Part shown: positions 23,750 through 32,318 of the stretch, piece by piece
Numbering within the stretch: position 1 is the stretch's first letter
Layout: the number at the start of each line of letters is the position of its first letter
Assembly: GCA_020060235.1 (NCBI GenBank)
Contig: JAGVAO010000214.1
Location: 1 to 36,121, forward strand
Length of the DNA stretch: 36,121 nucleotides
Direction of reading: 5' to 3'
Source of the DNA: Anaerolineales bacterium
Lineage (GTDB): Bacteria; Chloroflexota; Anaerolineae; Anaerolineales; Villigracilaceae
Position numbers and translations under genes: made by a program
Notes under the pieces: generated by a model
Told to the model about the DNA's origin: nothing
What the model saw: the letters and a program-made list of their open reading frames with translations, nothing else
Databases searched by the model: none

Positions 23750-24622
23750 ATGCTCGTTTCCTGGCGATACCGCGAAAGAAAGTCATCCTTCATCCAATCA
23801 TTCGACCCGCGCGCCTGGGTGATTTTCTATTTGTGCTTCCTGTTCTCGACCCTGTTTTTCTGGGACGTGCGCTTCTTGCTGCCCTTCATGTTGATGGCGC
23901 TGTTTACCCTGTTGACATCGGGCGTCAAGTGGCATGAAATTCGCCGGGCATTTCTTTTTATCGGGGCGTTTATCACATTCTTTGCCATCCTGACCTTCCT
24001 GACCGGGCGCGGCGGGCAGGAAGTTTACACCCAGGAGCATCTCATTCGTCAGTTTGTTGCGCCTTTCAGCATCCTTGGCTGGACGCCGACCCTGGATGTG
24101 ACCGTCGAGCGTTCGTTTTTTGCGGTCAGCCAGTTTGTGCGCGTCTTCAGCATCGCTGTCATGACGATTCTCATCCCGTATTCGCTTAATCCGGCCCATT
24201 ATGGAATCACATTCAAGGGCCTGGGCATGTCGGACAAAATCGCTTACGCGATGGACCTGACCATGCGCTTTATCCCGACCTTTGGGCGCGACTTCCAACT
24301 GACGATGGATGCCCAACGCGCGCGCGGTTATGAGTTGGAGAAGGTCAGCGGGGGGCTTATTGAGCAGGTGCGCCGACTGGGGCCGGTCATCGTCCCGGTG
24401 ACCATTCACGCCATTATTGGTTCCGAAGACATCATCGACGCCATGGACTTGCGCGCCTTTGGCGTTGGGCCGCGCACCTGGCTGGTTCAGTTAACCTACA
24501 AACTCCGTGACCGGATTCTGATTGCGGTAGGCTGCCTTGTCCTGTTTGTTTCTGTGGTGCTGGCTTTTAGCGGACTGGGGGGCTTCTGGGTGCCGCCGGA
24601 ACTGATTGAGTTGGTAAAGTAG
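23750..24622 (+). CDS. ecfT: ECF transporter transmembrane component EcfT
   Basis: A 290-residue membrane protein that couples ATPase to S component. Hydrophobic helices lie at about 22-55, 66-84, 128-145 and 258-280. The coupling-helix motif MDAQRARGYELE (186-197) has the ARG signature, and a second, degenerate coupling motif AMDLRAFG is at 231-238. It completes the SAM hydrolase-A-S-T cluster. The spacer before it carries the copy C palindrome, and no strong Shine-Dalgarno is visible. Confidence 0.92.
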   Translation: MLVSWRYRERKSSFIQSFDPRAWVIFYLCFLFSTLFFWDVRFLLPFMLMALFTLLTSGVKWHEIRRAFLFIGAFITFFAILTFLTGRGGQEVYTQEHLIRQFVAPFSILGWTPTLDVTVERSFFAVSQFVRVFSIAVMTILIPYSLNPAHYGITFKGLGMSDKIAYAMDLTMRFIPTFGRDFQLTMDAQRARGYELEKVSGGLIEQVRRLGPVIVPVTIHAIIGSEDIIDAMDLRAFGVGPRTWLVQLTYKLRDRILIAVGCLVLFVSVVLAFSGLGGFWVPPELIELVK

Positions 24623-24630
24623 TCTTTATT

Positions 24631-24670
24631 CCAGATTTCGAGGCTTTGCGAGAAACTTTCAGTCGACGCG
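24631..24670. repeat. Left imperfect direct repeat flanking the AT-rich membrane gene
   Basis: A 40-base stretch aligned without gaps to 26254-26293 matches at 30 positions, with the shared core AGAAACTTTC and the common word TTCGAG. It lies between the ecfT stop and the start of the 503-residue gene. Otherwise the 96-base spacer shows no clear promoter. Confidence 0.55.
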
Positions 24671-24718
24671 GGTAATTCGTCTCTCTCGCTTATTCTCTCA
24701 CCAGACAAAAAGCCTTCC

Positions 24719-26230
24719 ATGTTTAAAATCAACCTTCCTAAATTTCAAATTACTCCACCTGCGATGGAGCATCTTTGGCTTGTTCTTCCTCTGGCCATTA
24801 GTTTCATCGCCCTTAATATGACCCCACTAAAAGAGGGTGATTTATGGTGGCATATAAAAGTTGGAGAGCAGGCCTTGCGCGAAATGCAAGTGCCACGTTT
24901 TGACGAGTTTACTTTTACTGCTTTCCAGTCGGAATATTTATTCAGCTACAGTTGGTTGAGCGCTGTCTGCTTTTATGTAGTTTATAAGCTGTTTGGATTA
25001 TCCGGGTTGGTGTTGGTTCAGGCATTGACGGGCACAACAATTTTTGCTCTGTTGTTGCGTGAATGTGTGCGTCAAGGGGTGGCGCCATCTTTTTCTGCTG
25101 TTTTGACATTGTTCTGTTTTTTGGGATATTATTCTTTTGGCTCTATAAGGTCGCAAATTTTCTCGTTTTTATTCTTTTGCCTGTTCTTTTTGTTGTGTCG
25201 TAATTATTTAACGCAAGGACAAAATCGCTTATGGTTATTGCCAGTTGTAATGATTGCCTGGATAAATTCTCACGGGGCCTGGGTCATAGGGATTGTTCTG
25301 TTAGGAATTTTTCTGGGAAGTTTGTTGTTGGAGCGGTGGTGGAATCCTACTCTTGAGCTTTCATTACGCCCAATGCTCGTATGGATGGCTGTAACCCTGT
25401 TGGTTCTGCCGCTCAACCCGGAAGGGTTGATGGTCTATCGCAGTGTAGTAGCGATTGGCAGTAACTCAATTGTTCAGCAATTTATAAGCGAGTGGCAACC
25501 TCTTGTAATCACAAATAGTGTTTCATGGCCTTTTTTGGGCTTGCTCGGATTATGGATTTTTGGGTTGGCGCATACGGAGCGGCGACCTCGCATCTACGAA
25601 CTTTTCCTAATGTTGGTTTTTGCTATTTTAACGCTGCGTTACTTACGTATGATGCCGTTTTTTTTAATCCTGGCGGCCCCAATTGTCGCAGAAACCGTTG
25701 GGAATCTTCGATGGGATGAATTACATAGGCGACTCTCCGGCTTTCTACATTCCGGGGCTAACACTTCTAACCCGGTTAACGCGTTTGCAAACAGCATATT
25801 TCTTGTTGCTCTGCTTGGGGGAATGATAGGCAGCCTCCCATGGGTTCATCTATCGGTCCTGGGAAAACCAACATCCAGCTTAATTAGCTCGTATTTTCCA
25901 GTGGAAGCAATTAGCAAGTTACCTGCTCGTCCGACGCGAGTTTTTAGTTTGCCTGAATGGGGAGGCTACATCACCTTTTCACTTCATCCGCCAACAACCA
26001 TTTTTGCAGACGGAAGGGCGGAGTTACTCCCGCATGCAATTTGGGATGATTACCTTACCATTGCTACAACTAGCACTGGTTGGGACGAATTGTTGGAGCG
26101 GTATCAAGTTGATACCTTGATACTCAGTAAGGCGCGGCAGGGGGCATTGATAGTTGCCGCTCGTCATAGCGGCTGGATAAGCATTGCGGAGGATGATGTG
26201 GCTGTGGTTTTGCGTAAGGAGCCGGAATAA
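24719..26230 (+). CDS. Polytopic membrane protein with DLWWHI motif, function unknown
   Basis: A 503-residue protein with about ten hydrophobic segments between residues 20 and 390, then a soluble C-terminal tail of about 110 residues (VFSLPEWGGYITF, IFADGRAELLPH, LERYQVDTLILSK). The first loop has GDLWWHIKVGEQAL. An acidic residue there, between the first two helices, resembles the catalytic loop of GT-C glycosyltransferases, but no other GT-C motif is clear. Codons are visibly richer in TTA/TTT/ATT than in neighbours, suggesting recent transfer. It stands alone, bounded by imperfect direct repeats and followed by a strong terminator. ATG at 24764 (MEHLWLVL) is an alternative start. Confidence 0.75.
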   Translation: MFKINLPKFQITPPAMEHLWLVLPLAISFIALNMTPLKEGDLWWHIKVGEQALREMQVPRFDEFTFTAFQSEYLFSYSWLSAVCFYVVYKLFGLSGLVLVQALTGTTIFALLLRECVRQGVAPSFSAVLTLFCFLGYYSFGSIRSQIFSFLFFCLFFLLCRNYLTQGQNRLWLLPVVMIAWINSHGAWVIGIVLLGIFLGSLLLERWWNPTLELSLRPMLVWMAVTLLVLPLNPEGLMVYRSVVAIGSNSIVQQFISEWQPLVITNSVSWPFLGLLGLWIFGLAHTERRPRIYELFLMLVFAILTLRYLRMMPFFLILAAPIVAETVGNLRWDELHRRLSGFLHSGANTSNPVNAFANSIFLVALLGGMIGSLPWVHLSVLGKPTSSLISSYFPVEAISKLPARPTRVFSLPEWGGYITFSLHPPTTIFADGRAELLPHAIWDDYLTIATTSTGWDELLERYQVDTLILSKARQGALIVAARHSGWISIAEDDVAVVLRKEPE

Positions 26231-26253
26231 ATGGGCAGGAAACGCGCCTGTGC

Positions 26254-26293
26254 CCAGGCTTCGAGTCCTTGCCAGAAACTTTCGGCCAGCGTG
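26254..26293. repeat. Right imperfect direct repeat flanking the AT-rich membrane gene
   Basis: Partner of 24631-24670, same orientation, 24 bases after the stop of the 503-residue gene. The sequence continues into the terminator hairpin at 26323. The rest of 26231-26363 shows no gene. Confidence 0.55.
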
Positions 26294-26322
26294 AATAATA
26301 TGTCTGGCTTCTCATGAGATGC

Positions 26323-26357
26323 AACAGCCCGGCAATTTTGCCGGGCTGTTGTTTTTT
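26323..26357 (+). terminator. Intrinsic terminator after the membrane-protein gene
   Basis: AACAGCCCGGC (26323-26333) and GCCGGGCTGTT (26340-26350) form a perfect 11-bp stem with loop AATTTT, followed by GTTTTTT. It ends the plus-strand transcript just before the convergent M24 peptidase gene. Confidence 0.92.
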
Positions 26358-26363
26358 ATCCTG

Positions 26364-27470
26364 TTATCCCACCGTGCGAATTTCTCTGGGTAGGTTACTC
26401 AACGACTCGCAGCCGTTTTCGGTGACGACCATGTCGTCCTCGATGCGCACGCCGTTGCGGCCTGGCAGGTAGATGCCCGGTTCGACGGTGTACGCCATGC
26501 CGGTTTTGAGCAGCTGCTGGTTGTCGCCGCGCATGTAGGGTTCTTCGTGGCCCTCCATGCCGATGCCGTGGCCGGTGCGATGGGTGAAGTATTCGCCATA
26601 CCCGGCAGCCTCGATAACGTTGCGGGCGGCCTTGTCTACCTCGGCGCAGGCGACGCCCGGTTTCCCGGCGGCGCGCCCGGCGGCATTGGCCTGCTGGACG
26701 CTTTCGTGAATTTTGCGATATTCGGGGTCCACCTCGCCGACGGCAAAGGTGCGCGTCAGGTCTGAGATGTAGCCCTCATACGCTGCGCCCCAGTCGATGA
26801 CCAGCAGGTCGCCGGGCTGGATTTTTCGTTCGGAGGGGGAAGCGTGCGGGTTGGCGCTGTTCGGCCCGCCCGAGACGATGGGCGAGAACGGCATTTCGGG
26901 CTGCGAACCGTGCCGCAGCAACTGGACGGTCAACTCGGCGGCGATTTCCCGCTCACTCATCCCGACTTTGATTTGGGGCAGGGTGGCTTCGAGGGCATCC
27001 TGGGCGATTTGGACAGCCCGGCGCATGTTGGCGATTTCATCGGCGTCTTTGCGCAGGCGCAGGGATGCCAGTTCCTGCTCGGCAGCGATGACGTGCGCGC
27101 CGGGCGCGCCGTTTTCGACCAGGCGCAGTTCCAGCACGCGCATCCGGCGCGGTTCGACGCCGATGGTACGCCCGTACAGGTCCAGTTCGAAGAGCGCGTT
27201 GCGGAAGGATTGTCCCCACTCTGCCGGATTCTCGCCATAGGGATGGGCTTTTAGTTCATACGGCAGGCCGGAGAGTTTCTGCAGCTCGAGTTGCGGCAGG
27301 ATGATGGCCGGGACTTTGCCGGGCGCGTATACCAGCACAACAGGGCGCTCCATCAGGTGAAAATCCAGCCCGGTCAGGTAGGTAAGGGTGGGGCCGGGGT
27401 TGAGAGCAATCGCGTCAAAGTCAGTGTTTTCCAGCGCGGCTGCAAGTTTCTCGAAGCGTTTGTTGGGCAT
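26364..27470 (-). CDS. M24-family metallopeptidase (Xaa-Pro aminopeptidase/dipeptidase type)
   Basis: A 368-residue cytoplasmic peptidase. A creatinase-like N-terminal domain (FDAIALNPGPTLTYLTGLDF) precedes the pita-bread catalytic domain. Metal ligands visible are Asp226 and Asp237 (VIDWGAAYEGYISD), His301 in HRTGHGIG, Glu330 in VEPGIY and Glu344 in RIEDD. This is the full DDHEE set, so it should be active on N-terminal Xaa-Pro or Xaa-Pro dipeptides. PepP versus PepQ cannot be settled. A GGAGAA site precedes the ATG. It is the last gene of a folC-lon-SDR-peptidase transcript, 12 bases after the SDR gene. Confidence 0.93.
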   Translation of the reverse strand: MPNKRFEKLAAALENTDFDAIALNPGPTLTYLTGLDFHLMERPVVLVYAPGKVPAIILPQLELQKLSGLPYELKAHPYGENPAEWGQSFRNALFELDLYGRTIGVEPRRMRVLELRLVENGAPGAHVIAAEQELASLRLRKDADEIANMRRAVQIAQDALEATLPQIKVGMSEREIAAELTVQLLRHGSQPEMPFSPIVSGGPNSANPHASPSERKIQPGDLLVIDWGAAYEGYISDLTRTFAVGEVDPEYRKIHESVQQANAAGRAAGKPGVACAEVDKAARNVIEAAGYGEYFTHRTGHGIGMEGHEEPYMRGDNQQLLKTGMAYTVEPGIYLPGRNGVRIEDDMVVTENGCESLSNLPREIRTVG

Positions 27471-27482
27471 GTTTTCTCCAGG

Positions 27483-28289
27483 TTAAGTGTGGAATCTCTT
27501 GGAAACGCGCATTTGAATCCAATCGGAGATGGACGGGAAGGCGCGGTCGAGCCAGATGAGCGGCACAAACCACCAGGGCAGTACCAGCGCCCGGCGCGGG
27601 TGTTTGGCAACCGCCACCACCTGCCGGGCGACGTATTCGGACGACAGGTAGACGAATTTCGGAACTTTGATATTCTTTTTTATGCTGCTTTTGCCGGTAT
27701 GTTCGCCGAACTCGGTCTTGGCCGGGCCGGGATAGATGCCCGAAACGCGGATTCCAAGCGGGGTCACTTCGCGCCGCAGGGCGTCGGTAAACCCGCGCAC
27801 GCCGAACTTGGTGGCGCTATAAACACTGTAAGTCGGCGCGGAAAGCCAGGACGCGGCAGAGGCCATGTTGATGATGTGCCCGCTGCGGCGCGTCAGCATG
27901 TGCGGCAGCACGGCATGGGTGACTTCGATAAGACCGGTCAGGTTGACGGCAATCTGGGTTTCGATGTCGCGGGCCGGGTCGAGATTTTCGAGCCAGTCCA
28001 GGCGGCCAAAGCCGGCATTGTTGAACAGAATGTCCACCTGTCCATAGTTTTCGATGACGCCCTTGACCATATTTTGGATGTCGGCTTTGTTGGTGACATC
28101 CACCGGGGTGGCCATTGCCTCGCCACCCTCGGCCTGGATGCGCTCCACCTGGGCTTGCATCCGCTCGATGCGCCGGGCTGCCAGGACGACTGAAGCGCCC
28201 TCGGCGGCAAACAGGCGCGCGGCGTCTTCGCCAAAACCCGACGAAGCGCCTGTAATCAGCACCACTTTGCCTTTCAAATTAATAGCCAT
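27483..28289 (-). CDS. Short-chain dehydrogenase/reductase, classical type
   Basis: A 268-residue NAD(P)-dependent oxidoreductase. TGASSGFG (13-20) is the cofactor loop, FNNAGFG (89-95) the structural motif, and Ser144, Tyr157 and Lys161 (in YSVYSATK) the catalytic set. ARR at 38-40 favours NADP. The C-terminal extension of about 40 residues (WWFVPLIWLDRAFP) is hydrophobic and may bind membrane or lipid substrate. AGGAGGG precedes the ATG. It follows lon by 27 bases. Substrate unknown. Confidence 0.9.
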   Translation of the reverse strand: MAINLKGKVVLITGASSGFGEDAARLFAAEGASVVLAARRIERMQAQVERIQAEGGEAMATPVDVTNKADIQNMVKGVIENYGQVDILFNNAGFGRLDWLENLDPARDIETQIAVNLTGLIEVTHAVLPHMLTRRSGHIINMASAASWLSAPTYSVYSATKFGVRGFTDALRREVTPLGIRVSGIYPGPAKTEFGEHTGKSSIKKNIKVPKFVYLSSEYVARQVVAVAKHPRRALVLPWWFVPLIWLDRAFPSISDWIQMRVSKRFHT

Positions 28290-28316
28290 CGTCCCTCCTC
28301 TCTCGGGTTTACCAAC

Positions 28317-30785
28317 TCATTCGTCCTGCTCGCTCTCGTTCTCGCGCCGCCTGGGACGAACAGGCTCGACGCTCGGCTGCGGCTCGAGGGCAATGCCCAG
28401 CACCTCGTCCATGTGAGTTACCGGGATAATTTTCAAGTCGGTGCGCGCCCGCTTGGGCACATCCACCAGGTCTTTCAGGTTGCGCTCCGGAATCAGCACC
28501 ACCTTCTCCCCGGCACGGTGTGCGGCCAGCACTTTTTCGCGCACGCCGCCAATCATCAACACCCGACCGCGCAGGGTAATCTCGCCAGTCATGGCGACGT
28601 CGCGATACACGCGCCGCCCGGTGAAAGCCGAGGCCAGCGCGGTGCACAGCGTGATGCCGCCCGAAGGCCCGTCCTTCGGAATGGCTCCTTCGGGCAGGTG
28701 AATGTGAATGTCCAGTTTTTCGAACATGTCCGGGTCGATGTCGAGCAGGTGCGCGCGCGATTTCAGGTAGGTCAGCGCGGCCTGGGCGCTTTCCTGCATC
28801 ACCTCGCCAACCTGGCCGGTGATTTGCAGTGAGCCTTTGCCTTCCAGCAGGGCGACTTCGACGGCCATGATTTCGCCGCCGCTCTCCGTCCAGGCCAGGC
28901 CGGTGGCGACACCGACTTCGTCCTGACGCTCGGCCTCGCTCAAGAAATATTCCGGCGGACCGAGGAATTTTTCGACCATGGCGGGCGAAACCATGGTTGG
29001 GAAATCTTTCTTCTCGGCCTTGAGCCGCGCCACCTTGCGGATGACCCGCCCGATTTCGCGTTCCAGGTTGCGCACGCCGGCTTCGTAGGTGTACTCGCGG
29101 ATGATGCGCTGCATGGCCGCCGCCGAGAAGCGCAGGCCGCTCTCGTCCATGCCGTTTTCTTCCATCTGGCGCGGAACCAGGTAGCGGTCGGCAATCGCCA
29201 TCTTTTCTTCCTCGATGTAACCGGGGAATTCGATGACCTCCATGCGGTCGAGCAGCGCGGGCGGGATGGCCCCGAGGTGGTTGGCAGTTGTCACAAACAT
29301 GACCTTCGACAAATCGAAGGGAATTTCAAGGTAGTGGTCGCTGAACGAGTTGTTCTGTTCCGGGTCGAGCACTTCCAGCAGCGCCGAAGACGGGTCGCCG
29401 CGGAAGTCCGAACCGAGTTTGTCGATTTCGTCGAGCATAAAAAGCGGATTGCCGCTCCCGGCCCGCTTCATGGTCTGGATGATGCGCCCCGGCAGCGCGC
29501 CGATATACGTCCGGCGATGGCCTCGAATTTCGGCTTCGTCGCGCACGCCGCCCAGCGAAACGCGCACAAACTTGCGCCCCAGTGCCTCGGCAATCGAACG
29601 TCCCAGCGAGGTCTTGCCCGTACCGGGAGGCCCGGCAAAGCATAAAATCGGCTGGCGTTCTTTCTTGGGTTTGAGCGAACGCACGGCGATGAATTCCAAT
29701 ATGCGGTCTTTGGCCTTTTGCAGACCGTAGTGGTCGCGGTCGAGCACCTTGGCGGCGTTGCTCACGTCCAGGTTGTCTTCGGTGCGCTCGGTCCAGGGCA
29801 GTTCCAGAATCCATTCGATGTAAGTGCGGATGATGCCGACTTCAGGGGCCATTGGCGGCATCTGGTTCAGGCGTTCGAGTTCCTTCATTGCCACTTTTTT
29901 GGCTTCTTCGGGCAGTTTGGCTTCATCAACCTTCTGGCGCAGCTCGGTTACGTCGCGCGTCCAGATGTCGCCCTCGCCCAACTCGGTCTGGATGGCTTTC
30001 ATTTGTTCGCGCAGGTAAAACTCGCGCTGGCTCTTGTCCACCTCGCTCTGCACCCGGCTGTGGATTTCGTCCTCCAGCTCGAGCACGTCCACCTCGGCAG
30101 CCAGCAGTTCGTTGAGGCGTTCGAGCCGCGCCTGTGGTTCGCGCATCAGCAGCAGCGCCTGGCGCTCCTCGAAATCGAGTGAAAGGGCGGTCGCCAGCAT
30201 GTCGGCCAACCAGCCCGGCTCGGAAATATTCAGCGCAAACAGGTGCGCTTCCTCGGGGATGGAGCGATTCAGCTCGACCACCCGGTCGAACAGGTTGAGC
30301 GCCGAACGCATCAGGGCGCGAATTTTCTTGTCAACCGTCTCGTTTTCTTCGATGATGCGCGCGCGCACCTTCATCACCGGCGCAATGCGTGTGAACTCGA
30401 TTATCTCCACCCGCCGCCGTCCCTGCACTAGGGCCGAACTGGCCCCGTCGGGCATCGAAAGCCGCCGTCCGACCGCCATTTCCGTCCCAATCGGCAGGAA
30501 GTCCACCGCCTTCAGGTTTTGCAGGTCGGGGTCGCGTTGCACAATCCCGATAACCGTCTGGTCGTTTTCATGCGCCGATTGCAGGGTCGCAATCGCCGCA
30601 TCGTTATCCACAAAAACCGGTGAAACCATGCGCGGGAAGACCACCATATCGCGCAGGGGCAGGGCCATTGCCTCGATGATGCCGTTCTCGTCCGGCGTGC
30701 GGTTTGGCACGCGGTACAACTCTTCAGTCCGTTGGCTGAGCGCGCTGTCGAAATCTTCTTCGTCGTCTTCCCAATCGCTATTCAT
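28317..30785 (-). CDS. lon: ATP-dependent protease Lon (LonA type)
   Basis: An 822-residue AAA+ protease degrading damaged and regulatory proteins. An N-terminal substrate-binding domain (about 38-240) follows an acidic leader. The coiled region SQREFYLREQMKAIQTELGE is typical of LonA. Walker A GPPGTGKT is at 385-392 and Walker B FMLDEIDK follows. The protease domain has Ser708 in KDGPSGG and Lys751 in GGVREKVLAAH, 43 residues apart as in known Lon dyads. The C-terminal tail is charged. It lies 12 bases after folC and probably shares its promoter. No heat-shock (CIRCE-like) element was seen upstream. Confidence 0.97.
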   Translation of the reverse strand: MNSDWEDDEEDFDSALSQRTEELYRVPNRTPDENGIIEAMALPLRDMVVFPRMVSPVFVDNDAAIATLQSAHENDQTVIGIVQRDPDLQNLKAVDFLPIGTEMAVGRRLSMPDGASSALVQGRRRVEIIEFTRIAPVMKVRARIIEENETVDKKIRALMRSALNLFDRVVELNRSIPEEAHLFALNISEPGWLADMLATALSLDFEERQALLLMREPQARLERLNELLAAEVDVLELEDEIHSRVQSEVDKSQREFYLREQMKAIQTELGEGDIWTRDVTELRQKVDEAKLPEEAKKVAMKELERLNQMPPMAPEVGIIRTYIEWILELPWTERTEDNLDVSNAAKVLDRDHYGLQKAKDRILEFIAVRSLKPKKERQPILCFAGPPGTGKTSLGRSIAEALGRKFVRVSLGGVRDEAEIRGHRRTYIGALPGRIIQTMKRAGSGNPLFMLDEIDKLGSDFRGDPSSALLEVLDPEQNNSFSDHYLEIPFDLSKVMFVTTANHLGAIPPALLDRMEVIEFPGYIEEEKMAIADRYLVPRQMEENGMDESGLRFSAAAMQRIIREYTYEAGVRNLEREIGRVIRKVARLKAEKKDFPTMVSPAMVEKFLGPPEYFLSEAERQDEVGVATGLAWTESGGEIMAVEVALLEGKGSLQITGQVGEVMQESAQAALTYLKSRAHLLDIDPDMFEKLDIHIHLPEGAIPKDGPSGGITLCTALASAFTGRRVYRDVAMTGEITLRGRVLMIGGVREKVLAAHRAGEKVVLIPERNLKDLVDVPKRARTDLKIIPVTHMDEVLGIALEPQPSVEPVRPRRRENESEQDE

Positions 30786-30797
30786 AAAACCTCGTTC

Positions 30798-32108
30798 TTA
30801 CTTGTATTTTTCCCAGGCCCGCATCACTTCAGCGGTGACAAAAAGCGACCCGGCGGAAACCACCACGCCCGTTTCGCCGGCCAGTTTGAGCGCCCGGGCC
30901 AGCGCCGCCTCGACGGGGGTCGCCGCCTCGCTCTCAACACCGGCCTGTCTCGCCGTTTCGACAATTTTTTCGGGCTCCAGCGCGCGCGGGTGGTCGGCGC
31001 GTGTCGCCACCACAACCCCCAGGCTCGGGCGGATTTCCTCGAGCATATCCGTCAGCATCTTGTCTTCAGATACGCCAAAAATCAGCGTCACAGGCCTGCC
31101 GGGGAAGTGCTCATCGAGCGTCTCGCGCAGGCGGGCGAAAGAATCACGGTTATGGGCCGAATCGAAAATGACAGGCGGTTCCTGGCGTGCAATCTCAAAG
31201 CGGGCAGGCCATTTTACCCCATAAAAGCCTTTTTGAATGGCCGGGGCAGGCAGTTTTAGCCCCGAGGCTTGCAGGGCTGCTAGGGCGGTGGCGGCGTTTA
31301 CGGCCTGGTGTTTTCCCAGCAGGGGCAGGGCAAACGTTAGCGAGGGCAGGCTGGGAGTGGAAACCTGGACGGTCTGCCCGGCCAGCGAACTCAACAGCCG
31401 GTTGTATGTCACCTCGCGTCCAACCAGGGTTAGCGGGGCGGAGCGCTTCGCTGCGACCTTCTCCAACACCGCCAGCGCTTCGGGCGTCTGCGGCGCGCTG
31501 ACAACGGGGCAGTTTTCCTTGATAATCCCGGCTTTTTCCCCGGCGATAAGCGTCAGGGTGTCGCCCAGCACGGCCATGTGGTCGTAAGAAATCGATGTGA
31601 TGACCGCCACATTTGGCCTGACCACGTTGGTGGCATCCAGCCGCCCGCCCAGGCCAACCTCGATGACTGCCGCAGTGCAGCCTTTGCGGGCGAAATACAG
31701 GAAAGCCAGGGCGGTGGTGATTTCAAAAGTGGTCAGTTTGGGCACGCTGGCAACTGCCGGTTTGATTTCATCGACAAGGTCAGCCAGTTCTTTATGGCCG
31801 ATGGGTTGCCCGTTGACCTGGATGCGCTCGGCGTAATCGAGCAGGTGCGGCGACGTATATAATCCTGTCGTGTAGCCACTGTGTTGCAGGGCCGAGGCGC
31901 ACAGGGCGCACACCGAACCTTTGCCTTTCGTGCCAGCCACATGGATGACAGGGTAGGCCCGGTGCGGGTCGCCCAGTTTTTCGAGCAGGGCTTCCATGCG
32001 GTCGAGATTGAATTCAGCCTTGGCCAGTTCGGTGGCTTTTTTCAGGCTGTAATCAATGAAACTATAGAGGTAATCAAGAGCCTGGTTGTAGCGGGTTTCA
32101 GTGTCCAT
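30798..32108 (-). CDS. folC: Folylpolyglutamate synthase/dihydrofolate synthase
   Basis: A 436-residue Mur-ligase-family enzyme adding glutamate to folates (and to dihydropteroate in bifunctional members). The P-loop is GTKGKGSV (59-66), followed by LYTSPHLLDYAERIQVNG. FEITTALAFLYFA and VEVGLGGRLDATNV are diagnostic, and FDSAHN sits in the C-terminal domain. It heads the folC-lon-SDR-peptidase operon. The ATG has no Shine-Dalgarno but a -10 box lies exactly seven bases upstream, suggesting a leaderless mRNA. Confidence 0.95.
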   Translation of the reverse strand: MDTETRYNQALDYLYSFIDYSLKKATELAKAEFNLDRMEALLEKLGDPHRAYPVIHVAGTKGKGSVCALCASALQHSGYTTGLYTSPHLLDYAERIQVNGQPIGHKELADLVDEIKPAVASVPKLTTFEITTALAFLYFARKGCTAAVIEVGLGGRLDATNVVRPNVAVITSISYDHMAVLGDTLTLIAGEKAGIIKENCPVVSAPQTPEALAVLEKVAAKRSAPLTLVGREVTYNRLLSSLAGQTVQVSTPSLPSLTFALPLLGKHQAVNAATALAALQASGLKLPAPAIQKGFYGVKWPARFEIARQEPPVIFDSAHNRDSFARLRETLDEHFPGRPVTLIFGVSEDKMLTDMLEEIRPSLGVVVATRADHPRALEPEKIVETARQAGVESEAATPVEAALARALKLAGETGVVVSAGSLFVTAEVMRAWEKYK

Positions 32109-32115
32109 TAAAATG

Positions 32116-32143
32116 ATTCTAGTCGATTATTGGACAAAATCAA
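32116..32143 (-). promoter_or_regulatory. Promoter of the folC operon, 7 bases from the start codon
   Basis: The minus strand has TTGATT (32138-32143), a 16-base spacer, TAGAAT (32116-32121), then CATTTTA and the folC ATG. A start site six to eight bases after the -10 would coincide with the start codon. Confidence 0.6.
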
Positions 32144-32195
32144 ACCCCATCCCTCGCCAGTTTTGCGAATGCTCCCTTGTATTCAGGGATGGGTT
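32143..32195. repeat. Inverted repeat AACCCCATCCCT / AGGGATGGGTT
   Basis: The arms at 32143-32154 and 32185-32195 pair over 11 bases with one bulged C, around a 30-base loop. It lies between the folC promoter and the adjacent 99-base element, in a 210-base gene-free spacer. Confidence 0.6.
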
Positions 32196-32201
32196 GTGTG
32201 G

Positions 32202-32300
32202 AGCAGGGGCGACCCGCCATGCGCTAAAAATTGTGCGTTTATGTATGCCAGACTTTCCGGCAAAAAAATTCTCACTATTCTCTGGCGGGTCGCCCCTGCT
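32202..32300. mobile_element. MITE-like element with perfect 18-base inverted ends
   Basis: AGCAGGGGCGACCCGCCA (32202-32219) is exactly repeated in inverse at 32283-32300, with 63 AT-richer bases between. It has no coding capacity. Fifteen bases of the right end, counting one flanking base, also occur at 2463-2477. GGGGCGACC-type palindromes are known as dispersed repeats in several bacterial groups. No target-site duplication is clear. It lies downstream of the lipoprotein gene and could also serve as its terminator hairpin. Confidence 0.65.
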
Positions 32301-32318
32301 GTAAAAATGGATAAGCTA

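Noticed and set aside
30034-31224. 396-codon plus-strand frame opposite lon and folC
   Set aside because: It is Ser/Arg-rich shadow coding across two well-supported genes on the other strand.
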